Shown: positions 8,248-17,592 of the stretch, piece after piece
How the letters are laid out: the number at the start of each line of letters is the position of its first letter
Numbering within the stretch: position 1 is the first letter of the stretch
Source of the DNA: Agromyces marinus
Lineage (GTDB): Bacteria; Actinomycetota; Actinomycetes; Actinomycetales; Microbacteriaceae
DNA: 64,000 nt
Assembly (NCBI RefSeq): GCF_021442325.1
Contig: NZ_CP087879.1
Span: forward strand, 1,488,001 to 1,552,000
Direction: 5' to 3'
Notes under the pieces: generated by a model
What the model saw: the letters and a program-made list of their open reading frames with translations, nothing else
Told to the model about the DNA's origin: nothing
The model's database searches: none
Made by a program: the position numbers and the translations under genes

Positions 8248-9483
8248 TCACGCCGAACGGAACGCGATGACCGCGTTGTGCCCGCCGAACCCGAACGAGT
8301 TCGAGATCGCGAGCTGGTCGCCGCTGCCGAGCTCCTGCGGAGCGCCCGAGACGCGGAAGGGCACCTCCGGGTCCTGCTCGGTGATGTTGATCGTCGGCGG
8401 CGCCGTGCGGTCGCGCAACGCGAGCACGGTGAAGATCGCCTCGAGGGCGCCCGTGCCGCCGAGCAGGTGCCCGGTCGACGCCTTCGTGGCCGACACGGGG
8501 ATGTCCTCGATCCGGTCGCCGAACACGGCCTGCAGCGCCGTGTACTCGTTCGGGTCGCCCACCGGGGTCGACGTCGCGTGCGCGTTGATGTGGGTGACGT
8601 CGTCGGCCGAAGCGCCGGCAGCGGCCAGCGCGAGCTCGACCGCGCGCGCGGCCCCCTTGCCCTCGGGGTCGTTCGCGGTGATGTGGTACGAGTCGGCCGT
8701 GACGCCGCCGCCGACCACGTAGGCGTAGATCTTCGCGCCGCGCGCCCGCGCGTGCTCCTCGGTCTCGAGGATCAGCACGCCCGCGCCCTCGCCCATGACG
8801 AAGCCGTCGCGGTCGATGCTCGTCGGGCGCGACGCCGTCGCCGGGTCGTCGTTGCGCTTGGACAGCGCCTGCATCGACGCGAACGAGGCCATCGTGATCG
8901 GGTGGATCGCCGACTCGGTGCCACCGGCGATGACCACGTCCGCCAGGCCGTCGCGCAGGTGCTCGACGGCGTTGACGAGCGACTCTGTGCTCGACGCGCA
9001 GGCGCTCGCGACCGTGCTGGCGTAGGCGCGGGCGCCGAAGTGGAGCGAGAGGTTGCCGGCCGCGGCGTTCGGCATGAGCATCGGCACCGTCATCGGGAGG
9101 ACCCGACGCGGACCCTTCTCGCGCAGCGTGTCCCACGCGTCGAGCAGGGTCCACACGCCGCCGATCCCGGTGGCGAAGTCGATGCCGAGGCGCTCGGGTG
9201 CGACGTCGGGGCTGCCGGCATCCGCCCACGCCTCCTTGGCGGCGATGAGGGCGAACTGCGACGCGGGATCGAGCCGCTTGGCGACGGGGCGCTCGAGCAC
9301 CGTCTCGGGGCGCACGAGCGCCTCGGCCGCGAAGGTCACGGGGATCTGGTACTTCTCGACCCACTCGTGCTCGAGGGTGCGGGTGCCCGAGGTGCCGGCG
9401 AGCAGGGCCTCCCAGCTTTCGGGCGCGGTGCCGCCGATCGGCGAGCTCGCACCGATGCCGGTGACGACGATGTTCTTGGTCAT
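8248..9483 (-). CDS. fabF: 3-oxoacyl-ACP synthase II
   Basis: Condensing enzyme that elongates acyl-ACP with malonyl-ACP in type II fatty acid synthesis. It has 411 residues, the normal length. The catalytic cysteine is C162 in ACASSTES; the two histidines are in NAHATSTPVGD and STGHLLGGTG. It is the last gene of the minus-strand run fasR-fabD-fabH-acpP-fabF, the order I recall from Streptomyces. It is separated from acpP by 81 bp and followed by hairpins. Confidence 0.97.
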   Translation of the reverse strand: MTKNIVVTGIGASSPIGGTAPESWEALLAGTSGTRTLEHEWVEKYQIPVTFAAEALVRPETVLERPVAKRLDPASQFALIAAKEAWADAGSPDVAPERLGIDFATGIGGVWTLLDAWDTLREKGPRRVLPMTVPMLMPNAAAGNLSLHFGARAYASTVASACASSTESLVNAVEHLRDGLADVVIAGGTESAIHPITMASFASMQALSKRNDDPATASRPTSIDRDGFVMGEGAGVLILETEEHARARGAKIYAYVVGGGVTADSYHITANDPEGKGAARAVELALAAAGASADDVTHINAHATSTPVGDPNEYTALQAVFGDRIEDIPVSATKASTGHLLGGTGALEAIFTVLALRDRTAPPTINITEQDPEVPFRVSGAPQELGSGDQLAISNSFGFGGHNAVIAFRSA

Positions 9484-9564
9484 GACGAAAACACTCCGGA
9501 GAGGGAAGGGTGGAAATCGATCGAGGGGGCCGGGGCCGTGCCCGCGGCCCCCTCGGATCGGTGC

Positions 9565-9813
9565 CTAGGCCTGCGCGTTGACGATGAAGTCGACGGCGTC
9601 GCCGACGGTCTTGAGGTTCTTGACCTCTTCGTCGGGGATCTTGACGTCGAACTTCTCCTCGGCGTTGACGACGATCGTCATCATCGAGATCGAGTCGATG
9701 TCGAGGTCGTCGGTGAACGACTTGTCCGCCTCGACCGTGTCGGTGGCGATGCCGGTCTCGTCGTTGATGAGCTCAGCCAGGCCGGCAAGCACTTCGTCGC
9801 GGGTCGATGCCAT
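9565..9813 (-). CDS. acpP: Acyl carrier protein
   Basis: An 82-residue acidic protein that carries growing acyl chains on a 4'-phosphopantetheine arm. The attachment serine is S41 in DLDIDSISMM; the usual motif is DSL, so Ile replaces Leu after the serine. An AAGGAG Shine-Dalgarno precedes the ATG. It lies between fabH and fabF, in line with a single primary-metabolism FAS II carrier. Confidence 0.97.
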   Translation of the reverse strand: MASTRDEVLAGLAELINDETGIATDTVEADKSFTDDLDIDSISMMTIVVNAEEKFDVKIPDEEVKNLKTVGDAVDFIVNAQA

Positions 9814-9882
9814 GTTTCTTCTCCTTGCAGGGGTGTCTCGTTCTTGACCGAGACACAGTCTAGATGGACGGGGGACGGCGGC

Positions 9883-10887
9883 TCAGGGCAGAACCACCAC
9901 TTGGGCGCCGAACACGAGTCCGGCGCCGAAGCCGATCTGGAGGGCGAGTCCGCCCGAGAGCTCCGGGTGCTCCTCGAGCAGTCGGTGCATCGCGAGCGGG
10001 ATCGACGCGGCCGACGTGTTGCCGGTCGTGGCGATGTCGCGACCGATCACGACCGACTCCGGCAGCTTCAGCTGCTTGGCGAACTCGTCGATGATGCGCA
10101 TGTTCGCCTGGTGGGGGAGGAACGCGGCGAGGTCCGAAGCCTGGATGCCGGCGGCATCCAGCGCCTGCTGCGCGACCTTGGCCATGTCCCAGACCGCCCA
10201 GCGGAAGACCGTCTGGCCCTCCTGGCGGAGCGTCGGCCACGGGGCTGCGCCGTCGCGGAACTCCACGAGCGTGTGGTTCATGCCCACCGCGCCCGCCTTC
10301 GAGCCGTCGGAGCCCCACACGGTCGGTGCGATCGCCGGCGTGTCGCTCGGTCCGACCACGACCGCGCCGGCGCCGTCGCCGAGCAGGAAGCTGATGCTTC
10401 GGTCGGCGGGGTCGACGACGTCCGAGAGCTTCTCGGCGCCGATCACCAGCGCGTGGCGCGCGGCGCCGGCGCGGATGAGGGCGTCGGCCTGCGCCACCGC
10501 GTACGCGTAGCCCGCACACGCCGCGTTCATGTCGTACGCCGCAGCCGGGTTCGCCCCGACGCGGTCGGCGACGACCGCGGCGATCGACGGGGTCTGCTGC
10601 GGGTTCGAGATCGTCGCCACGATGACCAGGTCGATCTGGTCGGGGGAGAGCCCCGACCGCTCGACGGCTTCGCGCGCGGCATCCGTCGCGAGGTCGAGCG
10701 CCGACACGTCGGCGCCCGCACGCGTGCGCGTGATGATGCCCGTGCGCTGGCGGATCCACTCGTCGGACGAGTCGATCGGGCCGACGAGGTCGTCGTTCGG
10801 GACGGCGTTCTCGCCGCGGGCGGCACCGACCGACAGCAGGCGCGTGTGCGCGGGGCCGGTCGACTGGGTGAGCGTGGGGTGCGTCAT
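9883..10887 (-). CDS. fabH: 3-oxoacyl-ACP synthase III
   Basis: Initiates fatty acid synthesis by condensing an acyl-CoA starter with malonyl-ACP. It has 334 residues. The catalytic triad is visible: C124 in MNAACAGYA, His in FLPHQANMRI and Asn in IATTGNTSAAS. In Actinobacteria this enzyme usually selects branched starters (isobutyryl-, isovaleryl-, 2-methylbutyryl-CoA), which would give iso/anteiso lipids; that is family knowledge, not read from residues here. It lies 31 bp downstream of fabD. Confidence 0.97.
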   Translation of the reverse strand: MTHPTLTQSTGPAHTRLLSVGAARGENAVPNDDLVGPIDSSDEWIRQRTGIITRTRAGADVSALDLATDAAREAVERSGLSPDQIDLVIVATISNPQQTPSIAAVVADRVGANPAAAYDMNAACAGYAYAVAQADALIRAGAARHALVIGAEKLSDVVDPADRSISFLLGDGAGAVVVGPSDTPAIAPTVWGSDGSKAGAVGMNHTLVEFRDGAAPWPTLRQEGQTVFRWAVWDMAKVAQQALDAAGIQASDLAAFLPHQANMRIIDEFAKQLKLPESVVIGRDIATTGNTSAASIPLAMHRLLEEHPELSGGLALQIGFGAGLVFGAQVVVLP

Positions 10888-10918
10888 GCGGTCTCTCGTG
10901 TCGTGGGGAGGTCGGGCG

Positions 10919-11839
10919 CTACGCGGCCTGCTCGAGCAGGCCGATCGCGGCGGGGAGGTCGTCGGGCGTCTTCACCGCGATCGTCGGAACGCCCTTCAGC
11001 GCCCGCTTCGCGAGGCCGACGAGCGCCCCGGCGGGCGCGAGTTCGATGATGCCCGTGACGCCGGCGTCGGCGAACGACGCCATGCAGAGATCCCAGCGGA
11101 CCGGGGACGCGACCTGGCCGACGAGCAGGTCGACGAACTCGGCACCGGATGCCACGGCGCGCCCGTCGCGATTGCTCCAGAGTCGCAGGCTCGCCTCGCT
11201 CGGTGCGAGGCCAGCGGCGACCGCCGCGAGCCGCTCGCGCGCGGGCTGCATGTAGCGCGTGTGGAAGGCGCCGGCGACCTGCAGCGGGATGACCCGGGCA
11301 CCAGCGGGCGGTTCGGCCTTCAGCCGCTCGAGCGCGTCGACCGCGCCCGCGACCACGACCTGGCCACCGCCGTTGAAGTTCGCCGGCTCGAGGCCCAGCG
11401 CTTCGAGCCGGGCGAGCAGGTCTGCCTCGTCGCCGCCGAGGACCGCGCTCATCGCGGTGGGCTCGAGCGCGGCGGCATCCGCCATCGCCCGGCCCCGCTC
11501 GCCGACGAATCGCATCGCATCCGCCTCGCCGAGGACGCCGGCCGCGGCCGCAGCCGTGATCTCGCCGACCGAGTGCCCGGCGACGCCGCCCACGAGGTCG
11601 CGCCGGCCGTCGCCGACGAGCGCGTCGAACGCGAGGATGCCGGCGGCGACGATGAGCGGCTGGGCGATCGCCGTGTCGCGGATCGTGTCCGCATCGGATT
11701 CGGTGCCGTGCCGTGCGAGGTCGACGCCGGACGCGTCGGCGAGTTCGCCGAGCCGGTCCGCGAAGGACGCCTCGGTCAGCCAGGGGGCGAGGAAGCCGGG
11801 GGTCTGGGAGCCCTGTCCAGGGCAGACGACGACGATCAC
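10919..11839 (-). CDS. fabD: Malonyl-CoA:ACP malonyltransferase
   Basis: Loads malonyl units from CoA onto ACP. It has 306 residues, with the GQGSQTPGF N-terminal motif, the nucleophile S90 in AGHSVGEI, and the catalytic His in GAFHTRYM. The start codon is GTG. A -10-like CAGACT lies exactly 6 nt upstream on the minus strand (11851-11846) and no Shine-Dalgarno is evident, so the fab run may begin with a leaderless transcript here. A 91-bp gap separates it from fasR, where a FasR operator would be expected. Confidence 0.96.
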   Translation of the reverse strand: MIVVVCPGQGSQTPGFLAPWLTEASFADRLGELADASGVDLARHGTESDADTIRDTAIAQPLIVAAGILAFDALVGDGRRDLVGGVAGHSVGEITAAAAAGVLGEADAMRFVGERGRAMADAAALEPTAMSAVLGGDEADLLARLEALGLEPANFNGGGQVVVAGAVDALERLKAEPPAGARVIPLQVAGAFHTRYMQPARERLAAVAAGLAPSEASLRLWSNRDGRAVASGAEFVDLLVGQVASPVRWDLCMASFADAGVTGIIELAPAGALVGLAKRALKGVPTIAVKTPDDLPAAIGLLEQAA

Positions 11840-11930
11840 CGTCTCAGTCTGCCAATCGTGGGCACGACGTGTGTGTGCACTCGCAACAAGGTATTCGAGG
11901 GACCCTTGTGGTGCGGCGACAGTCCGCGCG

Positions 11931-13145
11931 TCAGTTCGATGGTCGTCGGCGTGGCGCGGAATCGTGATCGCTCATCGAGCCGATGATCAGCGCCGACTGG
12001 AGGATGAGCGCCTCACGGGCCCCGGTCGCATCCCATCCGATGACCTCGGACACGCGCTTCAACCGGTAGCGGACGGTGTTCGGGTGGACGAAGAGCTCGC
12101 GGGCGGTCGCCTCGAGCGACCGGCCGTTGTCGAGGTAGCTCCACAGCGTGGTGAGCAACTCGGTCGAGTGCGCCTGCAGCGGTCGGTAGATCCGGTGCAC
12201 CAGCGTCGCGCGCGCCAACGGGTCGCCCGCGAGGGCCCGCTCGGGCAGCAGGTCGTCGGCGTGGACCGGCCGTGGCGCGTGCCGCCACGACCGCGCCACG
12301 GCGAACCCGGCGAGGGCCGCCTTCGCGCTCTTGGACGCGTCGACGAGGTTGGGCACCTCGTGGCCGAGCACGAGGTGCCCCGGCCCGAAGAACGGCTCGA
12401 GCTGCGTCGCGATGTCGATGAACGAGAGCGCGGCCCCGGTCGCCGCGGGCTCCTCCGGCGTCGCCGCCTGCGGCTCGGCGCGGCCGATCACGACCACCAG
12501 GCGGTTGCCCTGCACGCCGATCAGCACGTCGGACTGCATGTGCCGCGCCGACCGCCGCACCTGGTCGACGTCGAAGAGCTTCGGGGCCGTGCCGACGAGC
12601 ACCGCCACCTCGCCGTGACCGTGCCAGCCGAGCGCCGCGATACGGCTCGGGAGCTCGTCGTCGTACTCGCCCGAGAGGATCGAGTCGACGACGAGCGCCT
12701 CGAGCCGTGCGTCCCAGAGTCCGCGCGCCTCGGCGGCGCGGGCGTAGACGTCGGCGGCCGCGAACGCGATCTCGCGCGAGTAGAGGAGGATCGCCTCGCG
12801 CAGCGGCTCGCCGCCGTCCTTCACGCGTTCCTCGACGACCTCGACCGTCACCCGGATCAGCTGCAGCGTCTGCTGGAGGCTCACCGAACGCAGCAGCTCC
12901 CGCGGGGCCGCGCCGAACACGTCGGCGGCGATCCACGGCGTCGAGCGCGGGTCGTCGAACCAGGCGATGAACGAGGAGATGCCCGCCTGCGCGACCAGCC
13001 CGACGGCCGACCGCCGGCTCGGCGGCATCTCCCCGTACCAGGGCAGCGTGTCCTCCAGGCGCTTGAGCGTCTGGGTCGACAGTTCACCCGAGATCGTCCG
13101 CAGCCACGCGAGCGTCTCGGCCTTCGTCCTGGGCTTCGCTGCCAC
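11931..13145 (-). CDS. fasR: PucR-family regulator of fatty acid synthesis, FasR-like
   Basis: About 404 residues. The C-terminal 60 residues are the PucR helix-turn-helix: SLEATARELFVHPNTVRYRL, then KRVSEVIGWD. The N-terminal 300 residues hold a helical part and a cyclase-like GGDEF-related middle domain typical of this family. In Streptomyces the orthologous FasR sits directly upstream of fabD and activates fabDHPF; the same arrangement here supports the name. The GTG at 13145 is chosen because a CAGGCGAC stretch precedes it and family members begin near this point. It begins only 14 nt after the aceE stop, so it is probably co-transcribed with the pyruvate dehydrogenase gene. The effector is probably an acyl-CoA. 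Confidence 0.88.
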   Translation of the reverse strand: MAAKPRTKAETLAWLRTISGELSTQTLKRLEDTLPWYGEMPPSRRSAVGLVAQAGISSFIAWFDDPRSTPWIAADVFGAAPRELLRSVSLQQTLQLIRVTVEVVEERVKDGGEPLREAILLYSREIAFAAADVYARAAEARGLWDARLEALVVDSILSGEYDDELPSRIAALGWHGHGEVAVLVGTAPKLFDVDQVRRSARHMQSDVLIGVQGNRLVVVIGRAEPQAATPEEPAATGAALSFIDIATQLEPFFGPGHLVLGHEVPNLVDASKSAKAALAGFAVARSWRHAPRPVHADDLLPERALAGDPLARATLVHRIYRPLQAHSTELLTTLWSYLDNGRSLEATARELFVHPNTVRYRLKRVSEVIGWDATGAREALILQSALIIGSMSDHDSAPRRRPSN

Positions 13146-13159
13146 CGTCGTGTCGCCTG

Positions 13160-15886
13160 CTAGCTCTCGCCGCCGGCGGTTCCGGTCGTCCCCGCGTTCA
13201 CGTCGTGGAGACGGTACTTCTCGATCGCCTGCGCGGCCAGCGAGCGGTCGACCTCGCCGCGTGCGGCGAGCTGCTCGAGGGCTCGGACCACGATCGACGG
13301 GCCGTCGATCTTGAAGTACCTGCGGGCTGCCGCACGCGTGTCGGAGAAGCCGAAGTCGTCGGCGCCGAGCGTCGCGAAGTCGCCGGGCACGTAGGCGCGG
13401 ATCTGGTCGGGCACGGCGTGCATGTAGTCGGAGACGCCGAGGAACGGCCCGGGTGCGCCCGAGAGCTTGTGCGTGACGTACGGTACGCGCGGCTCGGCGT
13501 CGGGCTGGAGGAAGTTGTGCTCGTCCGCGGCGAGGCCGTCGCGGCGCAGTTCCGTCCAGCTCGTGACCGACCAGACGTCGGCCGACACGCCCCAGTCGTC
13601 GGCGAGGAGCTGCTGCGCCTCGAGCGCCCACGGGACCGCGACGCCCGAGGCGAGCAGCTGCGCGCTCGGTCCGGTGCCGTTGCCGGCGGCGACGCGGTGG
13701 ATGCCGCGCAGGATGCCGTCGACGTCGACCCCCTCGGGCTCGGCGGGCTGCACGATCGGCTCGTTGTACACGGTCAGGTAGTACATGACGTTCGGATCGG
13801 CGTGCGAACCGCCGTACATGCGGTCGAGGCCGGCGCGCATGATGTGGCCGATCTCATAGCCGTAGGCCGGGTCGTAGCTGACCATCGCCGGATTGGTCGC
13901 GGCGAGCATCGGCGAGTGGCCGTCGGCGTGCTGCAGGCCCTCGCCGGTCAGCGTGGTGCGGCCGGCGGTCGCCCCGATGATGAAGCCGCGCGCCATCTGG
14001 TCGCCCGCGGCCCACATCGCGTCGCCGGTGCGCTGGAAGCCGAACATCGAGTAGAAGACGTACACGGGGATGAGCGGCTCGCCCTGCGTCGCGTACGAGG
14101 TCCCGATGTTCGTGAACGCGGCGAGCGCGCCGGCCTCGTTGATGCCCACATGCACGATCTGGCCCTGCGGGCTCTCCTTGTAGGCGAGCAGCAGTTCGCG
14201 GTCGACCGAGGTGTAGTGCTGGCCGTTCGGGTTGTAGATCTTCGCGGTCGGGAAGAACGCGTCGATGCCGAAGGTGCGCGCCTCGTCGGGGATGATCGGC
14301 ACGATGCGGTGCCCGAAGTCCTTGGAGCGGATGAGGTCCTTCAGCAGTCGCACGAACGCCATGGTCGTGGCGATCTCCTGGTGGCCCGAGCCCTTCTTCG
14401 CGATCGCGTAGGCCGAGTCGTCGGGCAGCGAGATCTCGACGTGCTTCGAGCGGCGCTCGGGCACGTACCCGCCGAGTTCGCGACGGCGCTCCTGGAGGTA
14501 CCGGATCGCCTCGTCGTCCTGTCCCGGGTGGTAGTAGGGCGGCAGGTACGGGTTCTCCTCGAGCTGCGCGTCCGAGATCGGGATCCGCATGTTGTCGCGG
14601 AAGCCCTTGAGGTTCTCGAGCGTGAGCTTCTTCATCTGGTGAGTCGCGTTGCGACCCTCGAAGGACTTGCCGAGCCCGTATCCCTTGATGGTCTTCGCGA
14701 GGATGACGGTGGGCTGGCCCGTGTGCTCGGTGGCCGCCTTGAACGCCGCGTAGATCTTGCGGTAGTCGTGGCCGCCGCGCTTGAGGCCCCAGACCTCGTC
14801 GTCGCTGAGGTGCGAGACGAGCTCGAGCGCACGGGGGTCCCGTCCGAAGAAGTTCTCGCGCACGTACGCGCCCGACTCGGCCTTGTACGTCTGGTAGTCG
14901 CCGTCGGGCGTGACGTTCATGAGGTTGCGCAGCGCGCCGTCGTGGTCGCGCGCGAGCAGGTCGTCCCACTCGCGGCCCCAGACGACCTTGATCACGTTCC
15001 ACCCGGCACCGCGGAAGAAGCTCTCGAGCTCCTGGATGATCTTGCCGTTGCCGCGGACGGGTCCGTCGAGGCGCTGGAGGTTGCAGTTGATGACGAAGTT
15101 CAGGTTGTCGAGGCCCTCGTTCGCCGCGACCTGGAGTTGCCCGCGGCTCTCGACCTCGTCCATCTCGCCGTCGCCGAGGAACGCCCACACCTGCTGGTCG
15201 GAGGCGTCCTTGATGCCGCGGTTCGTCAGGTACTTGTTGAGCTGCGCCTGGTAGATCGCGTTGATCGGCCCGAGGCCCATCGACACGGTCGGGAACTGCC
15301 AGAACTCCGGCATGAGCCGCGGGTGGGGGTACGAGGACAGCCCGTGCGGTGCCCGCGACTTCTCCTGGCGGAACCCGTCGAGGTCGTTCTCGCCGAGGCG
15401 CCCCTCGAGGTAGGCGCGGGCGTACATCCCGGGCGACGCGTGGCCCTGGAAGAAGATCTGGTCGCCGCCGCCGGGGTGGTCCTGGCCGCGGAAGAAGTGG
15501 TTCAGCCCCACCTCGTACAGCGACGCGGCACCCGCGTACGTGGAGATGTGGCCGCCGACCGAGATCTCGGGCCGCTGGGCGCGGTGCACCAGGACCGCGG
15601 CGTTCCAGCGCAGCCAGGCACGGTAGCGCCGTTCGATGTCCTCATCGCCGGGGAAGTCGGGCTCGTTCTCGGGGGCGATCGTGTTCAGGTAGTCGGTCGT
15701 CGGCACCATGGGCACGCCGAGGTGCAGTTCCTTGGAGCGCTTGAGCAGGCTGAGCATGATCTCGCGCCCGCGCTGGTGGCCCTTCGCCGCGACGAGCGCG
15801 TCGAGGGATTCGCCCCACTCGGTCGTCTCCTCCGGATCGGAGTCCATCGCCTCGACCGAGTACGGGTCCTGGTCGTTGACAGTCAC
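13160..15886 (-). CDS. aceE: Pyruvate dehydrogenase E1 component, homodimeric type
   Basis: Thiamine diphosphate enzyme that decarboxylates pyruvate and transfers the acetyl group to lipoylated E2. At 908 residues it matches the homodimeric AceE class. Visible elements: the N-terminal [20 protein letters not shown] segment, the ThDP motif [14 protein letters not shown] followed by [37 protein letters not shown], and [16 protein letters not shown] at the C terminus. The E2 and E3 subunits are encoded about 18 kb away (32282-35210). A -10-like TAGGAT on the minus strand (15994-15989) would give a leader of about 95 nt. The fasR start is 14 nt downstream. Confidence 0.97.
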   Translation of the reverse strand: MTVNDQDPYSVEAMDSDPEETTEWGESLDALVAAKGHQRGREIMLSLLKRSKELHLGVPMVPTTDYLNTIAPENEPDFPGDEDIERRYRAWLRWNAAVLVHRAQRPEISVGGHISTYAGAASLYEVGLNHFFRGQDHPGGGDQIFFQGHASPGMYARAYLEGRLGENDLDGFRQEKSRAPHGLSSYPHPRLMPEFWQFPTVSMGLGPINAIYQAQLNKYLTNRGIKDASDQQVWAFLGDGEMDEVESRGQLQVAANEGLDNLNFVINCNLQRLDGPVRGNGKIIQELESFFRGAGWNVIKVVWGREWDDLLARDHDGALRNLMNVTPDGDYQTYKAESGAYVRENFFGRDPRALELVSHLSDDEVWGLKRGGHDYRKIYAAFKAATEHTGQPTVILAKTIKGYGLGKSFEGRNATHQMKKLTLENLKGFRDNMRIPISDAQLEENPYLPPYYHPGQDDEAIRYLQERRRELGGYVPERRSKHVEISLPDDSAYAIAKKGSGHQEIATTMAFVRLLKDLIRSKDFGHRIVPIIPDEARTFGIDAFFPTAKIYNPNGQHYTSVDRELLLAYKESPQGQIVHVGINEAGALAAFTNIGTSYATQGEPLIPVYVFYSMFGFQRTGDAMWAAGDQMARGFIIGATAGRTTLTGEGLQHADGHSPMLAATNPAMVSYDPAYGYEIGHIMRAGLDRMYGGSHADPNVMYYLTVYNEPIVQPAEPEGVDVDGILRGIHRVAAGNGTGPSAQLLASGVAVPWALEAQQLLADDWGVSADVWSVTSWTELRRDGLAADEHNFLQPDAEPRVPYVTHKLSGAPGPFLGVSDYMHAVPDQIRAYVPGDFATLGADDFGFSDTRAAARRYFKIDGPSIVVRALEQLAARGEVDRSLAAQAIEKYRLHDVNAGTTGTAGGES

Positions 15887-15988
15887 ACTCGACCTCTCTC
15901 TTCAACAGATCGTGCCCTCTTGCGGGGGCGGCCTCGGGATCGTGCGGCCGCATGACGATGACCGGGTCCCGGCCGTGGGCACCCAGCC

Positions 15989-16027
15989 ATCCTAGTGAGT
16001 TCGGCTCGGTGCTCGCCGGGCTAGGCT
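15989..16027. promoter_or_regulatory. Divergent promoter region of aceE and peroxiredoxin gene
   Basis: Minus-strand TAGGAT (15994-15989) and plus-strand TAGGCT (16022-16027) are good actinobacterial -10 hexamers pointing away from each other, toward aceE and the peroxiredoxin gene. No clear -35 boxes are seen. Inferred from hexamer match and position only. Confidence 0.4.
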
Positions 16028-16062
16028 GGCGCGCGTCGACACTCGATCCGTCGGGAGGCGCT

Positions 16063-16524
16063 GTGATCCTCGGCCCGGGAACCCCCGCACCCGAGTTCGC
16101 GCTGCCGGACCAGTTCGGCGCGCCGCGCCGCCTCGCCGACCTCACGGCCCGCGGCGGTGTCGTGCTCGCGTTCGTGCCGTTCGCGTTCTCCCGGATCTGC
16201 ACCGGAGAGCTCCACGACCTGGATGCCGCCCGGCCGATGTTCGAGGCGGCAGCCGCCGAGGTCTTCCTCGTCTCCGTGGACGCGAAGTACGCCCTGCGCG
16301 CATGGGCGGAGGCGGAGGGCGTCCGGCTCGGGATGCTCTCCGACTTCTGGCCGCACGGAGCCATCGCGCGCGCCTACGGCGCGTTCGACGAGCAGGCCGG
16401 CTTCGCACGGCGAGCCACCTTCGTGATCGGCTCCGACGGCGTCATCCGCTCGTCGTTCTCGGCGCCCGCCGGGCAGGCGCGCCCGATCGCCGCCTACCGC
16501 GACGCGCTCGCGGCCCTCGGCTGA
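16063..16524 (+). CDS. Peroxiredoxin, AhpE/bacterioferritin comigratory type
   Basis: A 153-residue thiol peroxidase that reduces hydroperoxides. The N terminus has PGTPAPEFALPDQFG, then FVPFAFSRICTGEL, in which C46 is the peroxidatic cysteine; the common motif is PxxFTxxCTxE. No second cysteine is present, so it is a 1-Cys enzyme needing an outside thiol such as mycothiol or mycoredoxin (inference). The GTG at 16063 is chosen because GGGAGG lies 4 nt upstream; the longer open frame upstream has no RBS. The tRNA-Val gene follows. Confidence 0.9.
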   Translation: MILGPGTPAPEFALPDQFGAPRRLADLTARGGVVLAFVPFAFSRICTGELHDLDAARPMFEAAAAEVFLVSVDAKYALRAWAEAEGVRLGMLSDFWPHGAIARAYGAFDEQAGFARRATFVIGSDGVIRSSFSAPAGQARPIAAYRDALAALG

Positions 16525-16559
16525 AGCCGCGGCGAGCGGATGCCGCGTCGCGGCGCGGC

Positions 16560-16565
16560 TACGAT
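16560..16565 (+). promoter_or_regulatory. Putative -10 box of tRNA-Val
   Basis: TACGAT ends 23 nt before the mature tRNA, a suitable distance for a short 5' leader. No clear -35 match. Confidence 0.35.
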
Positions 16566-16588
16566 GGGTGCACCGCCGCACGCGGCGA

Positions 16589-16661
16589 GGGCCTTTAGCT
16601 CAGTTGGTAGAGCGCCACGTTTACACCGTGGATGTCGTCGGTTCGAGCCCGGCAGGGCCCA
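16589..16661 (+). tRNA. tRNA-Val (anticodon UAC)
   Basis: A full cloverleaf can be folded. The 7-bp acceptor pairs GGGCCTT with AGGGCCC (one T-G pair). The D arm is TAGCTCAGTTGGTAGAGC, the anticodon stem CCACG/CGTGG with loop TTTACAC (anticodon TAC), and the T arm GTCGG TTCGAGC CCGGC. The discriminator is A and the CCA end is not fully encoded (ACCG follows). It reads GUA and, by wobble, other valine codons. No integrase or attachment repeat is next to it. Confidence 0.95.
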
Positions 16662-16718
16662 CCGGCATCCGCGCGTTCGCCTCCGCGTCGGGCCCCGGGC
16701 CGACGGTAGGGTGAGTGG

Positions 16719-17540
16719 GTGCCGATCCGCCTCTCCGACGTCCTCTCGACCGTGGAACGACTGTGGCCCGTGTCCGGCGCCGAGGCGTGGGATGCTCCCG
16801 GGCTCGTGACCGGCGATCCGTCGCGCGAGGTCGGGCGCGTGCTGCTCGCGGTCGACGCGGTCGGTGCGACGGTCGACGAGGCGGTCGCGTCGGGTGCCGA
16901 CCTGATCGTCGCGCACCATCCGCTGCTGCTGCGAGGCGTCACCTCGGTCGCCGAGGACCGCTACAAGGGCGCACTGCTCGCGAAGCTGATCCGCGCCGAC
17001 TGCGCGCTCGTCGGCGCCCACACGAATGCCGACGTCGTCGAGACGGGCACGTCGGCGGTCCTCGCCGATCGGCTGGGGCTCGAGGGCGCGGTCCCGATCG
17101 TGCCGAGCCAGGCGGATGCCGCGCGCGGACTCGGACGCGTCGGGCGGCTGCCCGAGCCGACGACCCTCGGGCGCCTCGCGCGGCGCCTCGCCGAGATCCT
17201 GCCCCCGACCGCGACCGGCGTCCGGGCGGCCGGCGGCTTCGACGACCCGGTCCGCACCGTCGCCGTGTGCGGCGGCGCCGGCGACTCCCTGCTCGGCCAC
17301 GAGGCCGTCCGCACGGCCGACGCCTACGTGACCGCCGACCTCCGCCACCACCCGGCATCCGAAGCCCGCGAGCAGGCGATGCTCGGGGGCGGGCCGGCGC
17401 TGCTCGACGTCTCGCACTGGGCGAGCGAGTGGCTCTGGCTGGAGGCCGCGGCCGCCGAGCTCCGCGCCGCGCTCCCCGAGGTCGACGTGGTCGTCAGCGA
17501 ACTGCGCACCGATCCGTGGGATTTCCAGGTGGTCCAGTGA
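16719..17540 (+). CDS. Nif3-like dinuclear metal centre protein
   Basis: A 273-residue member of the NIF3/DUF34 family, which forms toroidal hexamers with two metal ions per subunit. Metal ligand motifs are visible: VAHHPLLLRG near residue 65, AHTNADV near 97, and a C-terminal HWASEWLWLE. Some family members act like GTP cyclohydrolase I or metal chaperones, but the cellular role is unsettled. The GTG start has a -10-like TAGGGT (16707-16712) 6 nt upstream and no RBS, so the transcript is probably leaderless. The zinc-ribbon gene begins 52 bp downstream, a pairing I recall as common in Actinobacteria. Confidence 0.9.
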   Translation: MPIRLSDVLSTVERLWPVSGAEAWDAPGLVTGDPSREVGRVLLAVDAVGATVDEAVASGADLIVAHHPLLLRGVTSVAEDRYKGALLAKLIRADCALVGAHTNADVVETGTSAVLADRLGLEGAVPIVPSQADAARGLGRVGRLPEPTTLGRLARRLAEILPPTATGVRAAGGFDDPVRTVAVCGGAGDSLLGHEAVRTADAYVTADLRHHPASEAREQAMLGGGPALLDVSHWASEWLWLEAAAAELRAALPEVDVVVSELRTDPWDFQVVQ

Positions 17541-17592
17541 CCTCCCGCCCGACTTCGCACCCATCAGACCCCATCCCGACGAGGAGCACCAC

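Noticed and set aside
8167..15955. Very long plus-strand open frames (960 and 916 codons) opposite the fab and aceE genes
   Set aside because: They are stop-free only because of high G+C. Their translations are Arg/Val/Asp/Ala-biased with no known domain, and they lie antisense to well-recognised genes.
16589..16661. tRNA-Val as an integration site for a mobile element
   Set aside because: No integrase, no repeated tRNA 3' end and no change in gene style on either side.
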